A DNA stretch of 64,000 nt from Adlercreutzia equolifaciens (GTDB taxonomy: Bacteria; Actinomycetota; Coriobacteriia; Coriobacteriales; Eggerthellaceae): the NCBI RefSeq assembly GCF_029076695.1, contig NZ_JARFIK010000001.1, positions 682,001 through 746,000 of the forward strand, read 5' to 3'. This document shows positions 40,888-49,055 of the stretch, in pieces. The translations under genes were made by a program, and so were the position numbers. Below the pieces are notes generated by a model, which was not told the DNA's origin, ran no database searches, and was given only the letters and a program-made list of their open reading frames with translations. Position 1 is the first letter of the stretch. The number at the start of each line of letters is the position of its first letter.

Positions 40888-42507
40888 ATGGAAACATCAA
40901 TGAATCGCCGCGCATTTCTCGGGCTGACGGCTTTCGGTGCGCTGGCCGCTGGAGCGGGCTTGGCAGGCTGCGCCCCCCAGCCCTCGAATGCTGGCGCCGC
41001 CGAGCCGCTCGGTGATACAGGCGAGGCCCCCGCGGAGGGCATCAAGCGCAAGGAGGGCTCGGAGACCAAGCAATGCGATGTGGCCATCGTCGGCGCGGGC
41101 GCGGCCGGTCTCATGGCGGCCATGAATCTGGCTCGTGGCGGCAAGAAGGTCGTGGTCATCGAGGCGGGTCCTTCGGCGGCTATCTCGAACTTCTCCATGT
41201 GCGGTGGCCCCACGGCCTGCGAGACTAAGCTGCAGGCCCAGGAGAATGCCACGGTGCCGCTCGATCAGATTTTCACCTACATGAACGATTTCTCGCGCGG
41301 CAGCGTGAACAGCGCGCTTTTGCGCAATTGCCTGGCTCACACGGGCGGAGCCATCGATGCCATGCTTGATCTGGGTATCGAGATGGAGCTTATTCCCGAC
41401 ACCTACGGCGTGGGCTTCCGCGGCCGCCATTATTTCATGGAGGATGGCGAAGGGCGCACGGCTCCCATCGTGGCCGATATCGAGGCCAACGGTGGCGAGT
41501 TCCTCTACAACACCCGCGGCGAGAAAGTTATCATGGAGGACGGCAAGGCGGTGGGCGTGCAGACCGACGCTGGTATCGACGTGATGGCCCCGGCCGTAGT
41601 GGTGTGCACCGGTGGCTTCGGCGGCAACGAGGAGATGCAGATCGAGAAGCTGAACACCACGGTGTTCCCCCTGGGCAGCACCATCTCCGACGGCACGGGC
41701 ATCAATATGGTGCTGGATGCCGGCGGCGCTTGGGACCGCAACTTCGCCGTGCTCGGCAACGAGTGCGGTGCCGTGTCGAAGGCCACCACGAACCCCTTCA
41801 CCGAGGATTGGCACAACACCAACGAGCACCTGGGCTACTGGCTGTTCGGCGGCCTCTACACCGATCCGGTGGGCGAGCGCTTCATCAGCGAAGGCAAGAT
41901 TGCCCAGTTCCCGCTGGCAGTAGGCGGCGAGGCGCTGCTGCGTGCCGGCAAGGCCTACGTCATCATGGACGACGACTATTACCAGGCGGTGCAGAACGAG
42001 GGCATCTACGCCTATCTGGGCGAGCCCGAGGCCTGGATTGCCGGCCCGGAGGCGGGCTACTACAACGTGACCCCCGAGAACGGTGAGGCGCATCTGCAGG
42101 AGGCCATCGAGCAGGGTTGGGCCGTGAAGGCCGACAGCATTGCCGAGATTGCCGAGGCCTTCGACTTGCCGGCGCTGGAGAAGACCGTTGAGGCCTACAA
42201 CGGCTACTGCGAGAAGGGCGTCGACGAGGAGTACGGCAAGGAGGCCCATTTCCTGAAGGCTGTGAAGACCCCGCCGTTCTACGCCTTCGAGTACGTGCCC
42301 AGCTGCTGGTCCACCAACGGCGGCGTGAAGGTGGACAGCCACCTGCGCGCCGTGGACAAGGACAACAAGGCCATCCCCGGCCTGTACGTGGCCGGCGTGG
42401 ACCAGGGCTCGGTCTACAGCGTGCCCTACTACACCAACGAGGGCTCCTCGGTGGGTCTGGCCCTGGGCTCCGGCGCCTACGTAGCCGACGAGATCCTGAA
42501 CGCCTAA
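40888..42507 (+). CDS. Tat-exported FAD-dependent reductase lipoprotein (2)
   Basis: A 539-residue flavoprotein: twin-arginine motif NRRAFLG (6-12) and a good lipobox LAGC (Cys28). FAD motif DVAIVGAGAAGLMAAMNLAR (about 64-83); VVVCTGGFGGN (about 233) and the C-terminal PGLYVAGVDQGSVYSVPYYT. Like its two paralogues it lacks haem and FMN domains and must receive electrons from another protein. Sequence differs strongly from the other two outside the FAD regions, so the substrate probably differs. ATG 40888 follows AAGGAGGATCAACT. A strong terminator follows. Confidence 0.85.
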   Translation: METSMNRRAFLGLTAFGALAAGAGLAGCAPQPSNAGAAEPLGDTGEAPAEGIKRKEGSETKQCDVAIVGAGAAGLMAAMNLARGGKKVVVIEAGPSAAISNFSMCGGPTACETKLQAQENATVPLDQIFTYMNDFSRGSVNSALLRNCLAHTGGAIDAMLDLGIEMELIPDTYGVGFRGRHYFMEDGEGRTAPIVADIEANGGEFLYNTRGEKVIMEDGKAVGVQTDAGIDVMAPAVVVCTGGFGGNEEMQIEKLNTTVFPLGSTISDGTGINMVLDAGGAWDRNFAVLGNECGAVSKATTNPFTEDWHNTNEHLGYWLFGGLYTDPVGERFISEGKIAQFPLAVGGEALLRAGKAYVIMDDDYYQAVQNEGIYAYLGEPEAWIAGPEAGYYNVTPENGEAHLQEAIEQGWAVKADSIAEIAEAFDLPALEKTVEAYNGYCEKGVDEEYGKEAHFLKAVKTPPFYAFEYVPSCWSTNGGVKVDSHLRAVDKDNKAIPGLYVAGVDQGSVYSVPYYTNEGSSVGLALGSGAYVADEILNA

Positions 42508-42575
42508 GACCCCCATTCATTCCCCTGCCATCCCTTGGGAGCGCCCTGGCGAGGGCGCCGCCCCAACGGAGATTT

Positions 42576-42616
42576 CGAAGAGCACGGCCGACCCTCCCCG
42601 GCCGTGCTCTTCGTTT
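42576..42616 (+). terminator. Terminator of the second reductase gene
   Basis: A 15-bp stem CGAAGAGCACGGCCG/CGGCCGTGCTCTTCG followed by TTTCGTT. Confidence 0.85.
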
Positions 42617-42632
42617 CGTTATAATCCTCCTC

Positions 42633-43169
42633 ATGAACGAAACGCGTACTGCCGCTGAGCAGCGGCTTCTCGACGAACAGTACATGGCGCTGGCCCTGGA
42701 AGAGGCCCGGGCCGCGGCCGCCATGGGCGAGGTGCCCATCGGTGCGGTGGTGGTGTACGAGCCCATCGATCGCGCCACGCGCCGCGCCACGGCCGAACCC
42801 CAGGTTATTGCGCGGGCCCATAACCGTCGTGAGACCGATCGCGACCCCGCGGGCCACGCGGAGTTTCTGGCTATGAAAGAGGCCTCTCGCGTACTGGATG
42901 CCTGGCGCCTCACGGACTGTACGGTGTACGTCACGCTGGAGCCCTGTATCATGTGTGCCGGCCTCATGCACCAGGCGCGGGTGAGCCGCTGCGTGTTCGG
43001 CGCCCCGGATCAGAAGGCCGGGGCCACGGGCACGCTCTACCAGGTGCACCGCGATGAGCGTCTCAACCATCAGTTCGATGTCGAAGCCGGCGTCTGCGAA
43101 GAGGAGTGCGTCGCCCTGCTGCAGGAGTTCTTCCGCGCACGGCGAGCGAAGCGAAAGGAAAGCCAATGA
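42633..43169 (+). CDS. tadA: tRNA-specific adenosine deaminase
   Basis: A 178-residue cytidine-deaminase-fold enzyme that converts A34 to inosine in tRNA-Arg(ACG), the very tRNA encoded at 30.5 kb. The zinc site is GHAEF (His75, catalytic Glu77) and PCIMC (Cys105, Cys108). A loop insertion (YEPIDRATRRATAEP, 42-56) is longer than in Escherichia coli TadA. ATG 42633 lies near a GTTATAATCC sequence that may be its promoter's -10. Its stop overlaps the ispE start (ATGA). Confidence 0.93.
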   Translation: MNETRTAAEQRLLDEQYMALALEEARAAAAMGEVPIGAVVVYEPIDRATRRATAEPQVIARAHNRRETDRDPAGHAEFLAMKEASRVLDAWRLTDCTVYVTLEPCIMCAGLMHQARVSRCVFGAPDQKAGATGTLYQVHRDERLNHQFDVEAGVCEEECVALLQEFFRARRAKRKESQ

Positions 43170-44338
43170 CCGAGAACGTGCAGCGCAATCGCGAGATGGA
43201 GGTCAACCTGCTGGCGGCGGCCAAGGACGCCCAGTGGTCGGCGGGCACGTTTTTGGGGGCCGGTTCCACCAAGTTGGTATCCCCGGCGAAGGTAAACCTC
43301 GTGTTGGCGGTGGGACCGCGCCGCGACGACGGCTACCACGACGTGCAGACGGTCATGCACGGACTGGCCTTGCACGACACGGTGTACCTGCATGCGGAAG
43401 AGCTTTCCGAGGACGAGTTGGCGCGCACGGCCGCGGAGTTGGCCGAGGCTCAGGCGGCTTTGGCCCAAGCGGAAGAGGACGCTCGGGCTCAGGACGTTCC
43501 GGCGGAGCAGGCGACGGCCGCAGCTCGCGCCCGCGTGCCGCGCGCAGCGGCGCTGCTGGATGCCCGGGCCGTGGGCGGCCCGGCGGACAACCTGCTGGTG
43601 GAAATCGACCTGTCCGACCGCACGGGCCAGGACCTGACCGTGCCGACGGCCGACAACCTGGCCTTCAAGGCGGCCGATCGCCTGGCGCGCACGGTGGGTC
43701 GCGATGCTCCCGAGAAGGTGTCGCTGCGCATCGAGAAGCATATCCCGGCCCAGGGCGGTTTGGGCGGCGGCTCGTCCAACGCCGCGGCGGTGCTGGTGGG
43801 GCTGGCGTCGAAGTGGGGTCTTGCGGTCGATGACCCGCGCATTCTGGAAGTTGCCCAGGGGCTTGGCGCCGATGTGGCCTTCTTCCTGCAGGGTGGCTGC
43901 CGCCTGTTCGAGGGCGTCGGCGAGCGCGAGGTGCGCACCTTGGCGCCTTCGCGTCAGGCCGTGGTGCTGGTGCGCCCCCAGGCAGGGGTGTCCACGGCTG
44001 CCTGCTATCGCCGCTTCGACGAAGACCCCCAGGAAGTAGACGCACGTGCCTTGTCGGTTATGGAACGGGCAGAGGATGCGGCGTCGCTGGTGCTGGCCAA
44101 CAACTTGGGACCGGCAGCCGAGGCGCTTCTGCCCGAGCTGGCCGTCGTCCGCCAATGGCTTGGCGAGTGCGTGGGGGAGGGCAACGTGCTGCTGTGCGGC
44201 AGCGGATCCACCACCTTCGCGCTGGTCGACTCGTTTGACCAGGCCAGCGCCTTGGCCGTGGAGGCCAGCAAGCAGGGGTGGTGGGCGCGCCCCACGAATC
44301 TGTCGGGGCTGCGCGCAGCCATGGTGCCGGGGCGCTAG
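43166..44338 (+). CDS. ispE: 4-diphosphocytidyl-2-C-methyl-D-erythritol kinase with inserted segment
   Basis: A 390-residue GHMP kinase of the MEP isoprenoid pathway. PAKVNLVLAVGPRRDDGYHD (40-59) and the ATP loop AQGGLGGGSSNAAAVL (195-210) are typical. The usual length is about 290. The excess is a 35-residue N-terminal extension and an Ala/Glu-rich helical insertion of about 60 residues (78-140; ELARTAAELAEAQAALAQAE) between two core strands. ATG 43166 follows GAAAGGAAA and overlaps the tadA stop. No frameshift is seen, and the kinase residues are intact. Confidence 0.9.
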   Translation: MTENVQRNREMEVNLLAAAKDAQWSAGTFLGAGSTKLVSPAKVNLVLAVGPRRDDGYHDVQTVMHGLALHDTVYLHAEELSEDELARTAAELAEAQAALAQAEEDARAQDVPAEQATAAARARVPRAAALLDARAVGGPADNLLVEIDLSDRTGQDLTVPTADNLAFKAADRLARTVGRDAPEKVSLRIEKHIPAQGGLGGGSSNAAAVLVGLASKWGLAVDDPRILEVAQGLGADVAFFLQGGCRLFEGVGEREVRTLAPSRQAVVLVRPQAGVSTAACYRRFDEDPQEVDARALSVMERAEDAASLVLANNLGPAAEALLPELAVVRQWLGECVGEGNVLLCGSGSTTFALVDSFDQASALAVEASKQGWWARPTNLSGLRAAMVPGR

Positions 44339-44595
44339 GGTATTCCGCCGCGGGAGCGAAGCCGTGCGGGCGCGCAATCGTCCGAACGCTGTGGCATTCC
44401 GTAGTGCAGGCGGCGCCGCGGGCAAACCGTGCAGGCGCAGCCTCGTGGCGGGCAGGCGCAGCAGTTCCCTGGCAGCTGGGGGCAAGCGTAACAAGCCGCT
44501 TTCTTCCCCGCGTGCCCCGCGGCGCGGCGGAGAAAAGCCGCTAGAATAGCAACAGCAATACGGGAGACACCGAGGACTAAAAGAAGGAGGACGCC

Positions 44596-44958
44596 ATGGG
44601 ACTGCTCGCTCGTCTTTCGCGCGTGGTGCCGCTTGCCCTGCTTCTGGCGCTGGTGGCGGCCATTATCTACCTGGTGGTCACGTACCGTCATTCTCCGGCC
44701 CGGGCCAAAGAAGTGCTCATCCTGGTGTTCACGTGGCTGTGCGGTGGTCTCAGCGTGTTTTTCGCTCTGGCCTCGGTGTACGCCTTCTTCGACCACGCCT
44801 CGGCGGTGCTGGATCTGACCGCCAGCTTCCTGGCGGTGACGCTGGTGGGCCTGGCCATCACGCGTTTCTGCAACTATCGCTTCCTCAAGCACAACCCGCA
44901 CTACCGTCAGAAGCGCCTGGAAGCCCACACCAAGCGTCGTTGGCCTTGGAGTCGATAG
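44596..44958 (+). CDS. Small membrane protein, unknown
   Basis: A 120-residue protein with three predicted helices (about 10-28, 39-60, 68-88) and a basic cytoplasmic tail (KRLEAHTKRRWPWSR). ATG 44596 follows AGAAGGAGGACGCC, a strong site. A TAGAAT box at about 44543 may be its -10. I do not recognise a family. Confidence 0.7.
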   Translation: MGLLARLSRVVPLALLLALVAAIIYLVVTYRHSPARAKEVLILVFTWLCGGLSVFFALASVYAFFDHASAVLDLTASFLAVTLVGLAITRFCNYRFLKHNPHYRQKRLEAHTKRRWPWSR

Positions 44959-44995
44959 ACCCCCCTCGCGGGTTCGAACCCCTGGAGGGCCACAA

Positions 44996-45029
44996 CAATG
45001 AAAAACGCCCTCGGCTGAGGGCGTTGCAT
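44996..45029 (-). repeat. Direct repeat with terminator hairpin, copy 1
   Basis: 34 bases identical to 45259-45292, containing ACGCCCTC-GGCT-GAGGGCGT with T5 on the minus-strand side. No gene ends here on the minus strand, so it looks like a redundant duplicate. Confidence 0.75.
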
Positions 45030-45104
45030 ATTTGGTTGCTCGGGCTTGCTGCCGGTTGTCAGAGACTCGCGCCTGGCTAACCGCCTCCACCTTCCAACCA
45101 TTTA

Positions 45105-45237
45105 GTTCCAAAATCGGCGGATTTGGTTCCCATGTGTTGCGGCAGGCAAAATTCTGATCAGGGGTTTTACGGAAAGGAGGAACCAAAGCGCCTAAATTTG
45201 CCAGCCTAAAGGGAACCAAAGTGGCCAATTTAGGAAG
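45105..45237. repeat. Three copies of the short intergenic element
   Basis: Copies at 45105-45131 (minus), 45179-45203 (plus) and 45211-45237 (plus) share GGAACCAAA, GCC, AATTT and GGAA elements in the same order as the copies at 38.7 kb. Confidence 0.55.
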
Positions 45238-45258
45238 CTGGCCCCCGGAGGGTTCCAG

Positions 45259-45292
45259 CAATGAAAAACGCCCTCGGCTGAGGGCGTTGCAT
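45259..45292 (-). terminator. Terminator of tRNA-Ser(GCT); direct repeat copy 2
   Basis: An 8-bp stem with a GGCT loop and T5 on the minus strand, just after the tRNA 3' end. Identical over 34 bases to 44996-45029. Confidence 0.85.
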
Positions 45293-45298
45293 TTTAAG

Positions 45299-45389
45299 TG
45301 GCGGAGGAGTAGGGATTCGAACCCTAGATGCCCTTGTGGGGCATACTCACTTAGCAGGCGAGCACCTTCGGCCTCTCGGTCACTCCTCC
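45299..45389 (-). tRNA. tRNA-Ser(GCT)
   Basis: The minus strand begins GGAGGAGTGACCGAGAGG; anticodon loop CTGCTAA (anticodon GCT), a long variable arm, T loop TTCGAAT, acceptor CTCCTCC, discriminator G and an encoded CCA. Confidence 0.95.
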
Positions 45390-45401
45390 GCGTAATGCTG
45401 T

Positions 45402-45430
45402 ATCTTACCTGACCCTTGGGGGTTTCGCAA
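45402..45430 (-). promoter_or_regulatory. Promoter of tRNA-Ser(GCT)
   Basis: TTGCGA (45425-45430), 17 bases, TAAGAT (45402-45407) on the minus strand; start about 7 bases before the mature tRNA's upstream flank. Confidence 0.6.
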
Positions 45431-45604
45431 CGCAGAATTCGGCGTTTTTGGTAATCTACGCAATAAGGAAAAGCAGCGGCCGTCGGCGCTCGGGGAAGTG
45501 CGGCGGCTGCAGCAGGCAGCTTTCGCGGCTGCGCCTGCCGTAGGGCGAGCATCGATGCGCGCTAGGGCGGTTGCGGAGCGCGGGGCGCGAGGAAAGGAAC
45601 GTCC

Positions 45605-46954
45605 GTGATTGGTCGCTATACCCGCCCGGAGATGGGCCACATCTGGGAGCTCGAGAACAAGTTCGCCATCTGGAAGGAAATCGAGGTGCTGGCCTGCGAG
45701 GCTCAGGCCGAGCTGGGTCAGGCGGGCATCACGCGTGAGGAGGCCCAGTGGATTCGCGATCATGCCGATTTCACCGTGGAGGAAATCGACGAGATCGAGA
45801 AGGTAACGAATCACGACGTCATCGCGTTCACCACCTGCATGGCCAACTACATCGACGCTGACATTCCCGAGGGCGCCGACAAGCCCAGCCGTTGGGTGCA
45901 CTACGGCATGACCTCTTCTGACCTGGGCGATACGGCCCTGTCCTATCAGGTCACCCAAGCTTGCGATATCATCATCGAGGATATCAAGCGCTTGGGCGAA
46001 ACCTGCAAGCGCCGCGCCTTCGAGTTCCAAAACGTGCTGTGCGTCGGCCGTACCCACGGCATTCATGCCGAGCCCATGACCTTCGGCATGAAGTTCGGCA
46101 GCTGGGCCTGGGCCTTGAAGCGCGCGCTTACCCGCATGGAGGAGGCCCGCGCTGTGGCCGCCACCGGCGCCATCTCGGGCGCTGTGGGCACCTATTCCTC
46201 CATCGATCCCTACGTCGAGCAGTACGTTTGCGAGAAGATGGGCCTCACTCCCGACCCGCTGTCCACCCAGGTGCTGGCCCGCGACCGCCATGCCCAGGTA
46301 ATGGCTGCTTTGGCTGTTACCGCCTCTACGCTGGAGTCCATTGCTATGCAGGTGCGCCTGCTGCAGCAATCCGACGTCATTGAGGCCGAGGAGCCGTTCA
46401 CCAAGGGGCAGAAGGGCTCGTCGGCCATGCCCCACAAGCGCAACCCTATTACCGCCGAGCGCGTCTGCGGCCTGGCCCGCGTGGTGAAGGCGAACGCCCA
46501 GGTGGCCTTCGATAACGTGGCCCTGTGGTTCGAGCGCGACATCAGCCACTCCGGCGCCGAGCGCGTGGTGCTGGCCGACAGCTTCACGGCGCTTGACTAC
46601 ATGTTCGCCAAGATGCAGTGGATGCTCGACGGCCTGCAAACCTACCCCGCCAAGATGGAGCACAACCTGTGGCGCACCAAGGGTCTCATCTTCTCCAGCA
46701 AGGTGCTGCTGGCCCTGGTAGATGCCGGTATTTCCCGTGAGGACGCCTACGTCATCGTGCAGCGCAACGCCATGAAGGTGTGGGAGGACATCCAGAACGC
46801 CGTGGACGGCCCCACCTATCGTCAGCGTCTGGAGGCCGACGAGGAGGCCATGGCGCTCCTCTCGGCCGAGAAGCTCGACGAGATCTTCGACCCCTGGGAC
46901 TTCCTCACCCGCAAGGACATCGTGTTCGATCGCTTGGAGGATCTGGAGTTCTAG
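45605..46954 (+). CDS. purB: Adenylosuccinate lyase
   Basis: A 449-residue enzyme that releases fumarate from SAICAR and adenylosuccinate in purine synthesis. RYTRPEMGHIWELENKF (4-20), the TSSDLGDTA segment (about 102), catalytic His in GRTHGIHAEP (about 148) and the fumarase/aspartase signature GSSAMPHKRNPI (about 272-283) are present. GTG 45605 follows GAGGAAAGGAACGTCC. A bidirectional terminator follows. Other purine genes (purC, purL) lie 9-11 kb downstream and are not in the same operon. The fumarate made could serve as an electron acceptor. Confidence 0.95.
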   Translation: MIGRYTRPEMGHIWELENKFAIWKEIEVLACEAQAELGQAGITREEAQWIRDHADFTVEEIDEIEKVTNHDVIAFTTCMANYIDADIPEGADKPSRWVHYGMTSSDLGDTALSYQVTQACDIIIEDIKRLGETCKRRAFEFQNVLCVGRTHGIHAEPMTFGMKFGSWAWALKRALTRMEEARAVAATGAISGAVGTYSSIDPYVEQYVCEKMGLTPDPLSTQVLARDRHAQVMAALAVTASTLESIAMQVRLLQQSDVIEAEEPFTKGQKGSSAMPHKRNPITAERVCGLARVVKANAQVAFDNVALWFERDISHSGAERVVLADSFTALDYMFAKMQWMLDGLQTYPAKMEHNLWRTKGLIFSSKVLLALVDAGISREDAYVIVQRNAMKVWEDIQNAVDGPTYRQRLEADEEAMALLSAEKLDEIFDPWDFLTRKDIVFDRLEDLEF

Positions 46955-47004
46955 GTTTCCGCTTTCGCAAGATGCTCCAGGAGCGTCCTTTTCGATACCT
47001 GCAA

Positions 47005-47050
47005 AATGCGCCCCGTTCGCTGTTTCGCGGACGGGGCGCATTGGTTGTCT
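47005..47050. terminator. Bidirectional terminator between purB and the TlpA-like gene
   Basis: A long stem AATGCGCCCCGT/ACGGGGCGCATT with T-rich bases on both sides serves the two convergent genes. Confidence 0.8.
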
Positions 47051-47082
47051 CGGGGCGATGAGGCCCTGGTTGACGAGGCGGG

Positions 47083-47922
47083 TTAGTTCTGTGCGGTGAG
47101 CATGGAAATGCCCTCGGAGAGCACCGAAGGGCTCATGGCGCCCATGTAGCCGCCGAGGATGTTGCCTTCGGCGTCGATGAGGTAGGTCTGCGGAACGCCG
47201 CTCACACCGAAAGCGGCAGCAGCGCTGCTGTTCTTGTCAAAATAGACGGGGAAGGTGTAGCCGTTCTCGCTGAGGAAGGCCTTGGCGGTCTCCTCAGTCT
47301 CGCCACTCATGCCAACCATATCGACAATGACGAACTGCACGTCCTCGCGGTTGACCTCCCAGCTTGCCTGGAGGTCGGGCATCTCACTGGCGCAGGGACC
47401 GCACCAGCTGGCCCAGAAGTTCAGCAGCACGGGCTTGCCGCGGAAGTCGCTCAGCTTCAGGGTATGGCCCTCGGCGTCGGTCATGGAGAAGTCGGGGGCC
47501 GGCGTGGTGGCATTGGCCCCCTCGCCCTCGCTGCCCGCGTCGGTGGAGTCGTTGGTCGCTTCCACCTCGGTGCTTTGGGCGGCGTTGGTTCCCGTCACTT
47601 CGACGCCGGGCTCGGCCTGGGGCGCCAGGGCGCTGTAGGCAATGCCGGCTCCCACCAGCAGCACCGCGAAGGCCACCACGGCGATGATGACCCGCAGGTG
47701 CGTTTTGCGGTCGCTGGTCTGGCCTGCCGGGGTAGCGTCGTTGGCGGCTTCCTCGGCGCGGGCCGCCTCCAGGGCTTCGCCCACCTGCTCGCCGCGCTCC
47801 TGCGGAGTTTTGTCGGAGCCTTCGCTCAGTTTGGCCTCTTCTTCGGCTTCGCCTTCCGCCAGGGCCTCTTTCAGCTCGTCGCCTTCCGACGGGGCGCCGG
47901 TGCTCTTGTCGTTGTCGGTCAT
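47083..47922 (-). CDS. Membrane-anchored TlpA/ResA-like thiol-disulfide oxidoreductase
   Basis: A 279-residue protein: acidic cytoplasmic N-terminus (1-72), one helix (77-97), a linker, then an extracytoplasmic thioredoxin fold with NFWASWCGPCASEMP (168-182; active Cys173-xx-176 type) and the cis-Pro region GVSGVPQTYLID. Such proteins reduce disulfides outside the membrane, for example for cytochrome c maturation, taking electrons from CcdA, whose gene lies 24 bases upstream on the same strand. The 72-residue charged N-terminus is longer than usual. ATG 47922 follows GAAAGGTTGTACCT. Confidence 0.9.
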   Translation of the reverse strand: MTDNDKSTGAPSEGDELKEALAEGEAEEEAKLSEGSDKTPQERGEQVGEALEAARAEEAANDATPAGQTSDRKTHLRVIIAVVAFAVLLVGAGIAYSALAPQAEPGVEVTGTNAAQSTEVEATNDSTDAGSEGEGANATTPAPDFSMTDAEGHTLKLSDFRGKPVLLNFWASWCGPCASEMPDLQASWEVNREDVQFVIVDMVGMSGETEETAKAFLSENGYTFPVYFDKNSSAAAAFGVSGVPQTYLIDAEGNILGGYMGAMSPSVLSEGISMLTAQN

Positions 47923-47946
47923 AGGTACAACCTTTCTTTCAGGCGG

Positions 47947-48609
47947 CTAGCTTAACAGACGGAGGAACCCGCCAAGCAGTCCGGTGGCCATGAGCACGCC
48001 CACGAGCACCAGGAACCAGCCGCATACCTTGTTGATGATATCGTAATGGCTTTTGATGACGTTGAACGCGCCCTTCAGCTTGTCGATGAGCACGGCCGCC
48101 GCCACAAAAGGAATGCCCAGGCCAGCAGAGTAGCACAACAGCAGCAAAATCCCTTTGACCACCGAGGCTTGTTGCGAGGCCAACATAAGCGCCGACCCCA
48201 AAAAGGCGCCGACACAGGGGGTCCATCCAATGGAAAAAACAACACCGAACAGAATGGACGAGAAAAATCCCAGCTGACGTCCGGCCAGAGGGTTCTGCCG
48301 CCCGTGGAACAGGTTGATCTTGATGAAGCCCAGGAAGTACAGACCGAAGGCGATGACTACCAGGCCGCACACTACGTTAACCGCCGTCTGGTACTCGATG
48401 AAAAAGGCCCCCACGCTGGAGGCCAGAGCTCCCATGGCAATGAACACCAGGGTAAAGCCGAGCACAAAGCCCAAAGCGTTGCGCAGCACCACAGGGGTTC
48501 GCACTTCCTCACCCGCGGCGAAGTAGGTGACGTAGATGGGGATCATGGGCAGAAGGCAGGGCGATACGAAGGTGATAATGCCTTCCAGGAAAGTAATGAG
48601 AAATTCCAT
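47947..48609 (-). CDS. ccdA: CcdA-type cytochrome c biogenesis/thiol transport protein
   Basis: A 220-residue, six-helix protein. The redox cysteines are in FVSPCLLPMIPIY (Cys18) and GWTPCVGAFLG (about Cys133), the conserved pair of CcdA/DsbD that carries electrons from cytoplasmic thioredoxin across the membrane. It forms an operon with the TlpA-like partner. ATG 48609 follows AGAAGGAAC, rather far (12 bases); a longer reading frame upstream has a non-protein-like start. Confidence 0.9.
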   Translation of the reverse strand: MEFLITFLEGIITFVSPCLLPMIPIYVTYFAAGEEVRTPVVLRNALGFVLGFTLVFIAMGALASSVGAFFIEYQTAVNVVCGLVVIAFGLYFLGFIKINLFHGRQNPLAGRQLGFFSSILFGVVFSIGWTPCVGAFLGSALMLASQQASVVKGILLLLCYSAGLGIPFVAAAVLIDKLKGAFNVIKSHYDIINKVCGWFLVLVGVLMATGLLGGFLRLLS

Positions 48610-48911
48610 GTAAATGCCCGTTCCTTCTGGGGTGACGTCGGTTTGCGATAATGGTTTTGCCCCTGGCTTGCGGCAGCCGTTTCGCGACGGCGCCCGCGGG
48701 GGCAGGTTCGATCCAAATATTATTCCATGGCGCGCTTCTTGCGAAAGGGAATGATCAACGAGAAGCGCGATTGTTACATGAACCCAGGGCCGAGCTCCGC
48801 TCCCTCTGGGCACGAGTTTTCTGCTGGGATCGTTGCAAAAAAAGAAAAGGTGCCGTATGCTGGGCTGACACTTTGCAAATATCCCCAATCGCACGAGGCA
48901 AAGGACGCATT
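48610..48911. other. Divergent promoter region of ccdA and the nagZ cluster
   Basis: 302 bases with no credible gene. It contains AT-rich segments at about 48715-48735 and 48835-48895 that probably hold the two promoters; no strong -35/-10 pair or operator stands out. Confidence 0.4.
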
Positions 48912-49046
48912 ATGAGAAATCTTCTGGGGGCTGCAGCTCCTCTTCTCCAGCAGCGCCAAGCGGCTACGCGCCGGGCGCTCGATCTTGTCCAGGCGGCAGC
49001 CCTGTTGTTGCTTGCCCTGCTTGTCTTCTTGAACGCCCTGGCCTAA
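48912..49046 (+). CDS. 44-residue small membrane protein before nagZ
   Basis: ATG 48912 after GCAAAGGACGCATT opens a frame coding for a basic/Gln-rich start (LLQQRQAATRRALD) and one helix (LVQAAALLLLALLVFLNALA), ending nine bases before nagZ. The composition is that of a small membrane peptide, and the spacing implies coupling. It could also be only a leader peptide. Confidence 0.45.
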   Translation: MRNLLGAAAPLLQQRQAATRRALDLVQAAALLLLALLVFLNALA

Positions 49047-49055
49047 GGGGGCATC

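Larger units (their letters stand above)
44959..45298. other. Gene-free stretch with short repeats before tRNA-Ser(GCT)
   Basis: No credible gene. It holds a GGGTTCGAACCC palindrome (about 44970-44981) resembling a tRNA T-arm, two identical terminator copies and three copies of the short element shared with the other tRNA-Ser locus. Confidence 0.6.

Noticed and set aside
40897-42516. A 539-codon minus-strand frame opposite the second reductase
   Set aside because: The reductase has Tat and FAD motifs and a ribosome site; the antisense frame has none.
44965-44990. A further tRNA gene near GGGTTCGAACCC
   Set aside because: Only a T-arm-like palindrome is present; no acceptor, D or anticodon arms can be built.
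44335-45552. A 405-codon minus-strand frame
   Set aside because: It runs through a tRNA gene, two terminators and the antisense of a membrane protein gene.
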